A stretch of 64,000 nt of DNA, taken from assembly GCA_023053575.1 (NCBI GenBank), contig JAKZAP010000036.1, positions 1 through 64,000 of the forward strand, given 5' to 3'. This document shows positions 33,701 through 45,884 of this stretch, in pieces. A program made the position numbers and the translations under genes. The notes beneath the pieces were generated by a model that ran no database searches, was not told where the DNA came from, and was given only the letters and a program-made list of their open reading frames with translations. Source of the DNA: Branchinecta lynchi (taxonomy: Eukaryota; Arthropoda; Branchiopoda; Anostraca; Branchinectidae). How positions within the stretch are numbered: position 1 is the stretch's first letter; the number at the start of each line of letters is the position of its first letter.

Positions 33701-34250
33701 AATATTAGTTGCGTGTTTGCAGATACCATGGTAACTGGATTTTCAATTAGTCGTTTTTGCAGTTACCGTGGTATCTAATACGCGGCTGCTCTGCAAAAAC
33801 GACTATTGCCGAAATTGCACTTATCGAAGTTATCCCAAAAGAAAAACGAACATCCAGCTGCATCACTAAGGGCCAAACTTCTAGGATAGATATTCCTTCA
33901 GCCCAAGCTGACCGCGAATCATATTTGATAGTGCAAAACGGATCCGTCAGCTGAATTTTATTGGAGATATATTTCGTCCCTTTGTGGCCATTTTGCACTA
34001 TCAAATATGCCGAACTTCTCCACCAATTTGACGAAATTTGATGAAAATGAGATGACTTTCAGATACCACGGACCGTAGTATCTGAGTATCAGATACAAGG
34101 ATAACTGTCCAGATACCACGATAACAGCAAGAACGCCTCTTGACCGTTGTATCAGATACTATGTTAACTGCAAAAACGACTTTAGACCGTGGTATGAGAT
34201 ACCACCGTGTCTGCAAAAAACGCAACCATTGATTCTGGTGTCTCGTCCTT
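33701..34250. repeat. Palindrome-rich repeat E, copy 4, with a family D foldback inside
   Basis: E units on both sides (GATACCATGGTAACTGG; CAGATACCACGG; TGGTATGAGATACCACC). Foldback D sits at 33926-34010 with ends TA|TTTGATAGTGCAAAACGG and CACTATCAAA|TA, preceded by the recurring flank TTCAGCCCAAGCTGACCGCG. At about 33833 the inverse of CTTTTGGGATAACTTCG gives another uninterrupted E join. Confidence 0.8.
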
Positions 34251-34396
34251 CTGGAGGTTTCTTGTTCGAGCAGCAGTTCGTAGCGCTTGTTGGGGAGCAA
34301 AGTCCATCAGATATATATGCATATCAAGTGTATATTTGATAGTGCAAAACGGATACGCCAGCTGCATTTTGTTCGTATCGACGTATCCATTTTGCA

Positions 34397-36006
34397 CAGT
34401 GTTGCCATTTCGCGGCATAATGCCGCGATTCTGAGGAAAATGCCGCATACCGCAATTATGCCGCGAAATCGCTTTTTATACCGCTTTCGTTTCCGTACTT
34501 GTCCAACTGAAGTTGCTTGTCTTTTGTCTGGCAAGAAAAATAGGGATTTCAAAGCCGCGTTGATTCACGGAAGTCAACTATGGACCTTAATTATTTACCC
34601 TAGTCAGAAGCTTGTCCCGTGGGAGACCATTTTTCTCGACACTGGGTTGAGATCGCAGGTTTGAGATTCTCTTTCTCAGCTCTTCTGACGACATTTGTCA
34701 GCCCATATAGTCCATTTCAACTAGATATTTTTTATTTTTAGTTAAATTAACAATAAGGGACTGGCTTGTCCTCCGTGACAGGATTTCTTGATGGAAACTA
34801 TATTTATGTATACATCATCAGGTCAGAAATAGTTTCTTAGATAATTTATATACTAGGCTACACGTGGGCCACGCCACCCAAAAGGACCTGACGTATCCTA
34901 GGGGCTAGGCGGCTGTTCTGCTGTATACGGTTGTGTTTAAGTCGTAGGGGGGGGGGGGGGGGCTCATAGCCTGTTAACTAATGACTAAAAAGACAAGTCA
35001 ACCTTGGATTTGGATGTAGGATACTAGAAACAAAGAAGGGCATAGCTCATAGCTGCTATGGTGGATACGTTTTTTCTGCAGGTGTCGGTGTAATGCAGTA
35101 CCTTTTAATCCACAAGTGAAAATTATAAATGGTACTCTCTGAGTGGATATAATGGGGTGATACAAATGTGCGGAAGGGGTGGTCGATATGAAAGTGCTTT
35201 GGTAATAATCTAGCATATTGTGAGATGGTATAGCGCTAAATGTTTTCGGCTGCTTGAATTCTAATTAGGAAGTGGAAATCAGAAATAATAGCGCATTGGT
35301 GGGTATGATGTGTCGGTATACGACGTTCGGAGGGGTAATATGGCTCATGTGGGGTCATCAGGTGATAACCACTCTTTAGCAAAAGACCAGAGCCATCCAT
35401 ACCATATCCGTTTTCAAAGAGATATAGATGTTATTCTAATCCAGTAAATGCTGAAGTTGCTGAAGAAGAAGAAGCAAAGACTAAAAAAAAGCCCGAGGTA
35501 CCATCAATGGGGTAGACAGCACGTGTTTTCTCGCACTTACTCGATTTTCACCACCAGGGGAGTCACATATGTGGCGGGAGGGGCGACATCCCCCCCCCCC
35601 GAACCGATTCGGCGCGAAGCGCCCGTATTTTCCGTAAAAACAGTCGGTTTTTCGTAAAACTAAAAATAGTCGGATTTTCAGAATATCAGTCGATTTTTCA
35701 TCAAAACAGTCATTTTGTTATAAAAAAAGTTGTTTTTCTGTAAAAAAAAAAAATAAAAAAAAAAACAGTTTGTAAAAAACGACCAGCCAGTCGGTAAATC
35801 GCCCACCAAACATTTTGGCTAGTAACGCCTCTGTTCACCAGATGAAGTGTTTGACCCTTTCTCCACCCAAAATAGAAAAAAACGAATCTTTTTAGAATTT
35901 TCGAGATGCCCCGAATTTTACCGCATTTTGGTTGAAGGATACCGCGGAAATGCCGCTTTTTAACGAGGCCGGCACCGCGAAGCGGTGTCGGTCGAGTGGC
36001 AACACT
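34397..36006. mobile_element. DNA element with CAGTGTTGCCA ends, inserted in foldback D
   Basis: The left end CAGTGTTGCCATTTCGCGG mirrors the right end GAGTGGCAACACT. Just inside both ends are GCGG/CCGC-rich strings, including the 17-bp palindrome CGCGGCATAATGCCGCG near 34410. No transposase is recognisable. TGCAC strings on both sides may be target remnants. A younger hAT-like element (35555-35833) is nested in it. hAT-type class is a guess from the CAGTG start. Confidence 0.65.
35555..35833. mobile_element. hAT-like MITE family F, copy 1
   Basis: Starts CAGGGGAGTCACATATGTGG and ends GGCTAGTAACGCCTCTG. It is flanked by TTCACCAC (35547-35554) and TTCACCAG (35834-35841), an 8-bp duplication with one change. 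The interior has C/G runs, GCGCGAAGCGCC and repeated AAAACAGTCGATTTTTCGT motifs. Other copies: 44883-45202, 48779-49113. Confidence 0.85.
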
Positions 36007-36152
36007 AATGCACTATCAAATATGATTCACAGTCAGCTTGGGCTGAAGGAATATTTAATCATTTCGAGCGTTGCTATGTTCCAGTTTATAAGTGTTAAGG
36101 CAACTGATTTATTCTTGAAAAACGATCCGCATTGTCTGAGAAAATCTTTTAA

Positions 36153-36568
36153 AGTTTAACTGAAAAAGGCTACGACAGATACGACAATCTAGTTAGCCAT
36201 CCCATATTCACTTAACAGACTTGAAGACCTGATAAACATTCGATACTTCGTTGTTCCGCTATACAGGACAGTTTATTTTCATGTTGTAAATATTACCTTT
36301 CGGATTTGTGGTACCTCTGTGTGTTTATGCCTCTGTCCTTGAATATCTAGCACGTATAGCGGCAGAGGGTTGTTCTACAAATCATGTTAGTTCTCTTGCT
36401 TGACTTTAGTGGTTCTGTTGTGGAGCCCGTCTTGTCAGGAGGCCGTCCGTATTCTAGGCGTTCCGACTAGCGCATGTCGTGGAAAAAATTGAAATCCCTT
36501 AAGAAAACCAACAAGTTCATTGCTTTTAAAAATAATATACAAATATAAGCCTGCTTGTCAGTTAAACT
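36153..36568. mobile_element. TTAA-flanked MITE (family P), copy 4
   Basis: TTAA at 36149-36152, then AGTTTAACTGAAAAAGGC. It ends TTGTCAGTTAAACT followed by TTAG (one change). Interior CAATCTAGTTAGCCATC and GATACTTCGTTG match the family. Confidence 0.82.
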
Positions 36569-38301
36569 TTAGGTAGTTATATATATTAGGTGCATTCCTC
36601 TTGAAGTTTCAATTGGGGAGTGTCGAGGCAAACTTAATTTCTTCCGGAATTACCGTCCACTGTGCCTGAGACAAGTCTTGATCACTTGTTTATATCAGGG
36701 TTATTTCTTTAGCGTTGATAACTTTCTGTTTATCTGTGTCGGGGCAAACTTCATTTGTTTCGGAAATACGGTCCGCTCTGTCAGAGAAAATCCTTTAAGC
36801 CTCCGTAACTTATTCGCGCCTTCCCTATCTTCAGCAAAGCGGAATAGATCTGGTTGTTCATTCATTTCCCTGTCTTAGGGAATTGATGGAGTGACTAGCA
36901 TTGTGTACCGCTTGGCCTAGTTTCTCCGAGAGATAGTATTTCCAGATAACTTAGATGCAACCTGTAATGGTTTTGGTAAATTCTGTATTTGTCAAATATT
37001 TTGGTAGCCGAAGAAAACGGAAAGGAAAGTAATTGGATATACCTTGTGTCATCCATCCTCACCACACCCGAGGTAGTACCATCTCCATCTGATAAGAGTC
37101 GAAAACTACCGCTCATCTAAAGCTGACATTAAAACACGTTCACTGCCAGTGATGATGATGATGAAATTTTATTTACGCACTAGACAAGGGAAATAGCTTA
37201 GTACAAAACGATAACACTCAGCTTTCAGATCAAGTAATGGAAATCAATAGTTGGCAATTGGTGGGATCTTCTTGGCAAGTCTCCTCGTCTCTTCGACAAA
37301 ACAAGCCAGTAGATAATAATAAGGAAGCAAAGAAATAATACTTGTTGTTTAAATATTAAGTTACCGCGGCGCGGCTGATTTTGACTTCCTAATTTTTCAC
37401 ACTTTGTTATTTATTTATTTCTTTTATTTCTTTCTACGGAATTGGCGGGTAAATTACACAGAAGAAAACACAAGAATATGTATATAAACACATCATTACG
37501 TACCCATATTCATATAAATGTTGAACAACAAGACCTCAAGAAAAACACAACAGTCCTAAATATTCCATAACGGTGATATTCAGTACAATAACAAGTATTT
37601 CAGTACAATTGCGCCAAGTTATGACTTGAAGAAGGAAATCGGCTTTTAAGTTCATTTCTATCCTGTTTATTAGTCTTACAGAAAAGTCGTTGTGTCAACT
37701 CTCCCTTGCGGAACATTTTTTGTGGCAGACCGCAGTGTTATTAGGAGGCCCTGGGACTGGCTGACTGCACGGTTCAGAACTGATTCCGTATTTCTCAACG
37801 ATACCAGTGGCATCTCCTTAAAAGACAGCTCTTATTAGAAATAACCCTTTTGTGATGAAGTATTCCGGAAGTATTATTTTTTCAAACATACTCATACTTG
37901 TCTTATCGAAATTAGGCATTCTCTTGTTAGCGCTTGCCGACTCTGACCGGGCTTCGGGTTGAAACTTTATTTTTTTTTTCTCGCGAAAATGAAGAGTGAT
38001 AAAGGTGATAACTCGCCTTTTTGCTAGTTTCGAGATAATCACGTTTAAAGTGTGGTAAGTTAATATATTAAAAGCTAGTTATCAAAATTTGGAAGCTCGA
38101 AAATTTGGTAGCTCAAAGTTTTGATAGCCCATGTGGCCATGGCAGGAAAAAACAAGGAAAATAGAAACACACTAGGAACATTCTATCACCGACAAAGGTC
38201 ACCGACCCCCCCCCCCCATTTTTAACAATTCCTCTTCCATCGTACCTAGCCCAAAAATTTCGCGTCTCAAATCTTGTATCTTCACGCAACGACACGAAAT
38301 G
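36569..38301. other. Unassigned DNA with a minus-strand LINE-like tail
   Basis: GATGATGATGATGAAATTTT at 37151-37170 reads, on the minus strand, AATAAAATTTCATCATCATC, which looks like a retroelement 3' terminus; the body was not identified. Minus-strand frames of 73-74 codons at 36895-37116 and 37818-38042 have no known domain. Nothing else recognised. Confidence 0.45.
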
Positions 38302-39777
38302 AACAAGACCAAAGGTGTCGATGGGATCCCAAAAATCTAATATTTGATTCAGACAATCGAGTCTTGTCTTCGCCAGATCCAGTCTTGGACAGGCTAATTA
38401 TCAGAGAAAACCAAGTTCAGATATACCTCTATAAACCATATCTATTTTGACGATGACCGGGACTTCCTGCCGATTTCCGAGCGAACTACTAGCCCAGCAA
38501 ACAAAAAAAAATACAGAAACAAAACCAGCGTATCTCCTTATCCCTATAAAGAACATCTAATCAACTTTGAATAAAAGTTTGACTTAAGAAAAAATCCGGT
38601 TACAACCGGATTCCGGAAAAATTATATGTCCGGGTAAAAAAACATCGTCATAAACCGACTCAGCCTCCCTTCTTACCCCTTAATCTGTCATCTACTCGAA
38701 CTTTTGCTTTTAACAAATTTTCCGGTTTTGGCCGGATTCCGGGCGAACTACTTGTCCGTCAAGAAAATGATTTTCACCATCGTCTTCAGCATGTTCTCCT
38801 ACCCCTCAATCGAACATCTAATCAACTTCAAATAAAACTTTCACTTTTAACAAACTTTCCGGTTTTGGCCGGATTCCGGGTGAACTACTCGGCCGATGAC
38901 AAAATGATTTTCCCCATCGTGCTCAGCATGTCTTCTTACCCCATAATCGACTATCAAACTATCAACTCGAAATAAAACTTCTAATTTTAACAAACTTTCC
39001 GGTTTTGGCCGGATTCCGGGCGAACTACTTGTCCGTCAAGAAAATGATTTTCACCATCGTCTTCAGCATGTCTTCCTACCCCTAAATCGAACATCTAATC
39101 AACTTCAAATAAAACTTTCACTTTTAACAAACTGTCCGGTTTTGGCCGGATTCCGGGCGAACTACTCGTCCGATGACAAAATGATTTTCCCCATCGTGCT
39201 CAGCATGTCTTCTTACCCCATAATCGACTATCAAACTATCAACTCGAAATAAAACTTCTAATTTTAACAAACTTTCCGGTTTCGGCCGGATTCCGGGCGT
39301 ACTACTTATCCTTCGAGAAAATGGTTTTCACCATCGTCTTCAGCATGTCTTCCTACCCCTAAATCGAACATCTAATCAACTTCAAATAAAACTTTTACTT
39401 TTAACAAACTTTCCGGTTTTGGCCGGATTCCGGGCGAACTACTCGTCCGATGACAAAATAGTTTTCACCATCGTGCTCAGCATGTCTTCTTACCCCATAA
39501 TCGACTATCACATTAGCTGTTTCAAAATATTTTGTTTGCCCCTTAATTTAAACCCCCTCCCCCACCCCTAAATGTAGGGCTACATAGCCCATCTACGAAC
39601 TTGACTGGTCCGACGACCCAACGAATCCTCACACCAAGTTTCATCAAAATATCTCACTCCCTTCGAGAGTTATCGTGCTTACAGACGGACGGACAGACGG
39701 ACGGACAGACGGACAACTTTTGCGATGTCATAGGTATCCCTCCACTTACGTTTTGGGATCCCAAAAATACCCTCCCG
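38302..39777 (-). mobile_element. Family A element, minus strand, with higher-order internal repeats
   Basis: Tail first (AACAAGACCAAAGG, GATGGGATCCC), head last (GGTATCCCTCCACTTACG, GGGATCCCAAAAA). About ten internal units. From about 38750 they form dimers with a period near 277 bp (CTTGTCCGTCAAGAAAATG at 38751 and 39028, variant at about 39304), with the first two dimers almost identical. The ACGG/ACAG microsatellite is at 39684-39714. Confidence 0.88.
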
Positions 39778-40297
39778 TCATCAACCTCACATAGGGCAAA
39801 AGTAGGGACTGGAACGCAGCTGGACTTTCGCTATAAATCGTCTTCTTCACGCCGGACAATTTTATTTTGTCGTACAACCAGTCTGTGCCCGAAGTGCTTT
39901 CCTTCCTCTCAGATACAGTTCTAGCAATTAGCTTTAGTTTGTCATTAGAACAATAGGGCCTACTCTGTTTCCATTAATGAACGTTGGATCGGGCGTTGAT
40001 CGTTTGGTGTTAATGGCGACGGTATGTACCACTCATCATATGGATATGTGGGTCTCCTGAGAACTAGGACGAGATGTACAATAGCTCTGGAAGACATCTA
40101 ATATAGAGGAGTGACTTCTGCCAAGAATTGATAATCCTGTATAGGAGAAATAGGAACTTCAGCCCCGGGCGTGCACAGCTAGTACACATTTATGGATGTT
40201 CTGAGGACATTAGAGAATTGATATTCTAGGAACAAAATTGGCATTCACAGTACTAGAGTATTACTTAGTCACAACATATTTCATAGGGATGACACAG
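39778..40297. other. Unassigned DNA
   Basis: No recognised feature. Confidence 0.5.
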
Positions 40298-40607
40298 GGC
40301 TGGCCACCAAAAGTATCCTCGTACACCCTGGAAAGTATCCTTAAAGTCTAACCGCACAGGGTCGAGATTCGACAGTCTAGTTACCTCTCACTTATTCAGT
40401 TAAAGAGGGTTGAAGACCCAATGAAAACGTGTTTACTTGGTTGCTCCGGTTTTCGCGAATAATCCATTTACAAATAGTGGAGTTGAATAGAACAAGCAGC
40501 CGGAAAGCCACATCTGTCTTGAGATTCATATTTTCCGCGCGATGATAGAATTTTTCATTCTGAGGAACGGCCGTACATATTCTGGCCGTCATACTATCGT
40601 AAATAAA
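40298..40607. repeat. hAT-like end interrupted by MITE P
   Basis: 40298-40340 has CAGGGCTGGCCACCAAAAGT and ACACCCTGGAAAGTATCC, related to the element at 10652-10866. At 40341 TTAA is followed by AGTCTAACCGCACAGGG, the start of a family P MITE that runs to about 40600 without a clear right end. Confidence 0.65.
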
Positions 40608-42640
40608 AACAAGAGCTACGAGCTCATATGGCACTTGTACGAGTAGGATGTACAAGAAAGTAGATGAGAACGTCACAAAATACACCCGCCATCCAAAAAT
40701 GCGGTTCGGAAATAGAAATAGGATATTTAGTTTCACTCATTTCTGAGCTGTTCCGGCATCGTCTAGATTGTCTGTAGCAAATGCACATGACTGTTCAAAC
40801 TTTCATCCCAATAAATCCATTTGTTTGATCCCTAGACGTGCTACAGGATTTCCGGTACTCACTCTATCTCCACCTACCGTGGCCGAATCTGGTTCGGAAT
40901 AAAAAAAAATCGACCACCTAAAGCATCTTCTTTTATACCATCTATCAAGTTTCACTCGAATCTGAGCATTTTTGGAAAGTTCCGGTACCCCCCCCCCCCC
41001 CTCCGACCAACGATGTCGGAGACGGTTCGGGCCCAATCTCTTAATTCCCTGTTCCTGTCCATCAAGTTTTACTGAAATTGGAGCATAGCCCATCTGCAAG
41101 TTTCCAGTACCCCCCCTACCTTGGCCGAATCCGGCCCAGACGCCAAATAACAAATGTAGGCCCCATATACTCGGCATTGTCGAATTTGCATCTCATTCGG
41201 TCCATCCGTTTGGTTTTTGTGCATGTCAAAAGTCCCCCCACCCCCAATTCCCCTAATCGTGGTCGCATATGGTTCGAACGCATGTTTTACATGTCGAGGC
41301 CATCGATTCGTATCACCCATGAAGTTTCACTCGAATCAGACCACTCGTTCGCAATTTATAAAGTCAATTTCCATATTTCTCTTCTCTTGCTCCCCAAAAA
41401 ATGCTCGGATCTAGGAACGGTAGTTTCCGGGGGTATGTTGTGTCAGGTTCCTTAGTCAAGATAATTCGGGTCGCTAATATGCCTGCAAAGTTTCGTCGTC
41501 GTTTTACATCTGGAACTATTCTAACTCACGACTACCGGAAATTCCAGGAAACCCCCTCCAACTCCCCCCACAGAGCCCCGAAACCATCTGGCTCCGTCAA
41601 TTTCATCTAGGCCTAATGCTTGTTCCATCCCTTAAGTTTCGTCCCAATCCCTCTGCTTTTAGAGTTTCTTGAGTTTTCCACCCCCACCCCCCATCCCCAT
41701 AGGTATCGGACCCGACCCGGACGTGACACTGAACGTCGGAGGCGATAGCTCACCAGAAAAGTTTCATTCAAATCCGATCACCCGTTCAAAAGTTATGCAC
41801 GCCACTAGATTCCGGACTCCCCATCCACCCACTCCCCCCACGATGGTCGGGTCGGGGAAACGGCTGTTCTCAAGTCAATCTGTTCGGATCCCTGACATAC
41901 CAGCCAAGTTTCATCGCCCTAGGACATCAGGAAGTATGCCGAACTCGCGGGATCGCTAGAAATCCGGACCCCCACCCCAACTCCCCCACAGTGCCCTGAT
42001 CCGGTCCGGTTATGTCAATGACGTGTCTAGGACCTGTGCTTATTTTTCCCACCAAGTTTCATCCCGATCCCTCCACTTTAAGCGTTTCTCAAAATTTCCG
42101 GTTCCCTCCTCCAACTCCCCCCAGTGTCATCGGATCCGGCCCGGATTTAAAGTGAGATGTCTGAACACGAGGTCATCCTAAATATCAATTTTCATCAAGA
42201 TCCGATCACCCGTTCGCAAGCTAAAAATACCTCAAATTTTGGCTTCACCCTCCCTCCACTCCCCCCCCCCCCAGATGGTCGAATCGGGGAATTGACGATT
42301 TACTATTTAATTTGGTCGGGTCCCAGACATACCTGTAAATTTCCATCGTCCCAGCACATCAGGAAGCACGGAACTCGCGGGATCACTACCAATTCGGACT
42401 TCTCCCCCCCCCCCCCAACTCCCCCAAAGTGAGCGGATCCGTTCCGGTTATATCAGTCACGTATCTAGGACTTTGCTTGTACTTTCCACCAAGTTTCATC
42501 CGGATCCCTCCACTCTAAGTGTTTTCCAAGATTTCCGGTTTCCCCCTCCAACTCCCCCCAGTGTCACCGGATCCTGTCTGGATTTAAAATGGAGGGTCTG
42601 AGACACGAAGTCCTTCCATACATTAAAGATGCTATATAAA
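40608..42640 (-). mobile_element. Family B element, minus strand, 5' truncated
   Basis: Starts with the B tail inverted (AACAAGAGCTACGAGCTCAT, ATGGCACTTG). Then come at least three sets of units with AAGTTTCATC, ACTCCCCCCA, CCGGATCCGGCC and C-rich runs. The 5' hairpin and microsatellite are missing. Numerous open frames on both strands are repeat artefacts. Confidence 0.8.
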
Positions 42641-43266
42641 CTTTCCGTTTACCTTTCCAACCGAATCGCGAGGGCAGAAATCAAGTATTTTTGCCTATTT
42701 TTGTCTTGTTGCTGCTGGGGCTCGAGAAAAAATCCGCATCGAAACCTACGCTCTATCCCTTCCATGATTGTTTCGATAATTAGAAGAGATTCAATTATGT
42801 TGTGTTATAGTTAATTTTTCTCATGATTATAGTAGTTGTTTCTTCTCTTGCTTTTTTTATTTTAGAAATAATTGGATTACTTAGCTTAGCTTTTTACGGA
42901 ATTTTCTAATTTTGATTACGTGTCATACTTTTACAGTACGCTTGATGCTGAAAACTTTACTTCACTTACTCCTGACAGGTGTTATGGCTGTTAGGATAGG
43001 AAGTGTCTTAACACTTCCTAAGAAGTTGCTTTGCTGAGGACTGGACAAACTAAAGCTACTCAGCATGTGAGGCTTCAGAACAGCCAACAAGAACACATCT
43101 TAGGCTACATGGACAAAGTGTCCATTTCTGTCCCAGACACCTTCTTCAAGCAGAGCCTCCATAATAGGGATGCCAAGGTAATTGTATTTGAATTTTGATT
43201 GTGTTGTGTCTTTTAACCATGAGTTTTCTTAGGGTGGGAATATCTAGGCTCTCCTGAGAACAGACA
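42641..43266. other. Unassigned DNA with one exon-like stretch
   Basis: 43037-43181 is open on the + strand (LRTGQTKATQHVRLQNSQQ, EHILGYMDKVSISVPDTFFK, QSLHNRDAK) and ends at AAG|GTAATT, a plausible donor. No domain recognised and no clear acceptor, so an unknown exon or chance. Confidence 0.25.
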
Positions 43267-43571
43267 GAGCGTGTTCCATCCTACTTACCGTAGTTACTAC
43301 GCCTGACGTCACAAATTCTAGCTTTTCGCCGTCAAGGCTGGAACGATTTTTCTATTTTCCAGTAGGATCTCACGCCAGGGGCAAATACGACCAATCATGT
43401 TACAGAGATGCATAGTTACTACGCTTACTATGGTCCCGAGCATGGTAAGCAAATAGTAACTATTAGTTACTATTCCGACAAGGTTGGAACGGTCAGCATA
43501 GTAACTTTTCCTGAGGATGGAACGGAAATAGTAACTATTAGTAACTATTGTTAGAAGGGTGGAACACGCTC
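43267..43571. mobile_element. MITE family J, copy 2
   Basis: GAGCGTGTTCCATCC to GGGTGGAACACGCTC. Inverted ends about 14 bp. Flanks ACAGACA and ACAGATA differ by one base and may be the target duplication. Similar in order to 31828-32146. Confidence 0.87.
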
Positions 43572-43699
43572 ACAGATAAGCTAAATGGTGAGGTTTCTGA
43601 CTCTAAGTCACTGTGCTAAGTGTAATTCCAAAATCCATGACGATTATTGATATTGCAGTGTGCCAAAAGTCAGTCAGCCTGTTTGAAACATTAGCTGCA

Positions 43700-44475
43700 T
43701 TTTTTGCCTTTTCTCCATAGGTCAGTTAACCTACCTATTTGCTACTATTGACCGGTTTTTGTCTCCCCGGTCGGTTTTTCTGAGCTCTAAAAACAGCTTA
43801 TAAGAAAAAATGGCGTCTTCCCCTCGCTGGCGCCTATCTCTTCAGTGAGAATTTTTAATATTTGACAGTACAAAATGGATAAGTCAGCTACATTTTATTT
43901 GAGCTATATTTCTGCCCTTCTTGGCAAGGGTCCTCTTCAGGCATTTTTGATTTGTGCAGTGCCAGGAGCGTAGATCGGTTGGATGGGGCTCCTGCCTCAG
44001 TCCACAGGACAGTTAACCGACCGGGAAACAGAGCCAAAAACAGCTTATAAAAACTTAGGTTGGTTGATTTGAAGGAAGAAAACGACTTATAGTGGGAAAT
44101 CTTGTAGGTCGGTTGACTGGATGACGTCAAAAAACACAGCTTATTACTTTGGGAGTGTTGTGGGCAACCTAACTTAAAAACTACCTGGAAAGTATTTTAA
44201 ATCAATGAGAATTTATAATTTGCGCAGTGCCAAGAGCGTAGGTCGGTTGGATGGAGCTCCTGCCTCAGTCCACAGCACGGTTAACCGACCGGCAAATGGA
44301 GCCCAAAAATAGCTTATAAAAACTTACTTCGATTAACTTGAAGGAAGAAAACAACTGATAGTGGGAAATCTTATAGGTCGGTTAACTGGATGATGGCAAC
44401 ACAGCTTATTACTTTGGGCGTGTCATGGGCAACCTAACTTAAAAACTACCTGGAAAGTATTTAAACCAATGCCTT
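43700..44475. repeat. 278-bp tandem duplication containing a foldback D insertion
   Basis: Two units: GTGCAGTGCCAGGAGCGTAG at 43944 and GCGCAGTGCCAAGAGCGTAG at 44222, each with GACCGGNAAANNGAGCC, AGCTTATAAAAACTTA and TTACTTTGGG. The string GAGAATTTNTAAT before the second unit is split before the first by foldback D (43858-43942, TA|TTTGACAGTAC). A partial older unit (CAGCTTATAAGAAAAAATGG) is near 43795. Confidence 0.8.
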
Positions 44476-44882
44476 TACATTGCACTTTGTCTTTATTTCT
44501 CTCATTAATAACAGACAAAAAATCATATGCTTTAGGCTATTCTTGGATGGCCACTACTTTATTTTGGTGAGGGTCAAGTTGATGCACTAATTTGATTTGT
44601 TGGTATGATTACGTTTTGGATGGCAGAGTGCATCTTAGCATAGGCTGCTTGGGGGCATTGTCTAATCCGATTGGCCATTCTAAATAGCCGCTTTGCCAAT
44701 ACCGTCAACACTGGTTAGGCCCATGCACTACAAAAAAAGCAGAAACTGAAGTCTGAGAAGACACTTGGAGAAAAAGAAAATCGGCCTATATCTGTGGCAC
44801 ATGTTGATAGCAGGTTCAAAGAATCTTTGTTGTAGTTATGCTACTGGTTGGTAAAACTTGTACTATAAATTTGTAATCAAGC
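44476..44882. other. Unassigned DNA with an exon-like stretch
   Basis: After GGTTAG at about 44718, 44719-44835 reads AHALQKKQKLKSEKTLGEKE, NRPISVAHVDSRFKESLL and then stop. Lysine-rich and unrecognised; not called. Confidence 0.3.
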
Positions 44883-45202
44883 CAGGGCTGTTATGTGTGA
44901 GGGGTGGAGGGGGCATGCACCCCCTCCAGATGTTTTTGGCAAGTCAGTGACAATAAATGAGCTAACCACCACAGTTTTTCGTCAAAACAGTGATTTTTTC
45001 ATGAAAACAGCCGTTTTTCTTAATATCAATCAATTTTTCATGTAAACCACATGTTTTTACTTAAAAAACAGACAGTTTTCTGAAGTTCAGTCGATTTTTC
45101 GTCAAAAGAGTCATCTTTACCTAATTTTTCAGCAAAAACCATTCTGTGTAAATTAAATCCCCCCTCCCCGATAAAAAAAAAAAATGGCTGGTAATGCCCC
45201 TG
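44883..45202. mobile_element. hAT-like MITE family F, copy 2
   Basis: Begins CAGGGCTGTTATGTGTG and ends GGCTGGTAATGCCCCTG. It has the family's AAAACAGTNATTTTTC repeats and C/G runs. No convincing target duplication. Confidence 0.7.
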
Positions 45203-45680
45203 ACATTGCACAAATGCAGCAAGTGGTTGAAGGAATGAAAATGGGCATTGGAAACATTTTTTGGTTATGGCTAATGAAACGTTTATATTGCAGCATTTAA
45301 CCTGAAAGCTTTGCACAAGGAGAAAACTTCACTGACTTTCATTGTCTGTGCGTTCAAGTACCTGCGGAGGCGGTGCAAGTGCGTGTGGTCGAGATACAAA
45401 AATCTGAAAGCCGTCATCCCATCACCATCCAACCGCTGCATTCATCATGTTGAGTTCAGTTGACACTTACAGAGGAACTGGAGCTGTGTACAGATGTATC
45501 TCCAGGAAAATTGCACTGATTTGTAAGTGAACACACCCATTTTTTCAATGATTTCTTATTTAAATCTACATAACTTTTTTGAAATTTCATAAGTTCTCAG
45601 ATGTTTTTATGAGCCAATCTTATTATTCTGGTATGATTGTCTAAAAAAAAATCACATGTGTAACTCATAATTTGAAAAGT
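45203..45680. other. Unassigned DNA
   Basis: Open stretch 45290-45465 (NLKALHKEKTSLTFIVCAFK, YLRRRCKCVWSRYKNLKAVI) preceded by TTGCAG. Not recognised, not called. Confidence 0.35.
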
Positions 45681-45710
45681 ATTTCTTCAGCCCAAGCAGA
45701 CTGCGAATCA

Positions 45711-45884
45711 TATTCGACAGTGCAAAATGGCTACGTCAGCTGAATTTTATTTGAGCTTTTTGTGAACTTTTTTTCCAACTTGGGCGGCTTTGAGCCTGCA
45801 GAGGACCCTTGCCAAGAAGAGCGAAATATAGCTTGAATAAAATTAAGCTGAGGTATCCATTTTGCACTGTCAAACATAATTTTT
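45711..45884. mobile_element. Foldback family D, complete copy
   Basis: Ends TTCGACAGTGCAAAATGGCT and ATCCATTTTGCACTGTCAAA. Arms of about 60 bp include GTCAGCTGAATTTTATTTGA and its complement. Preceded by TTCTTCAGCCCAAGCAGAC, the flank seen at other D copies. Confidence 0.8.

Larger units (their letters stand above)
34333..36020. mobile_element. Foldback family D copy split by a 1.6-kb insertion
   Basis: The left portion (TTTGATAGTGCAAAACGGAT to CCATTTTGCAC) is at 34333-34397. The missing end GCACTATCAAATATGATTC appears at 36010-36028. Between them lies the element at 34397-36006. Confidence 0.75.

Noticed and set aside
39680..39716. GACGGACAGACGG array as a possible CRISPR or regulatory array
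   Set aside because: It is the family A microsatellite, present at the same place in every copy.
41669..42432. Proline-rich frames suggesting a structural protein
   Set aside because: They are translations of C-rich family B units and shift with each copy.
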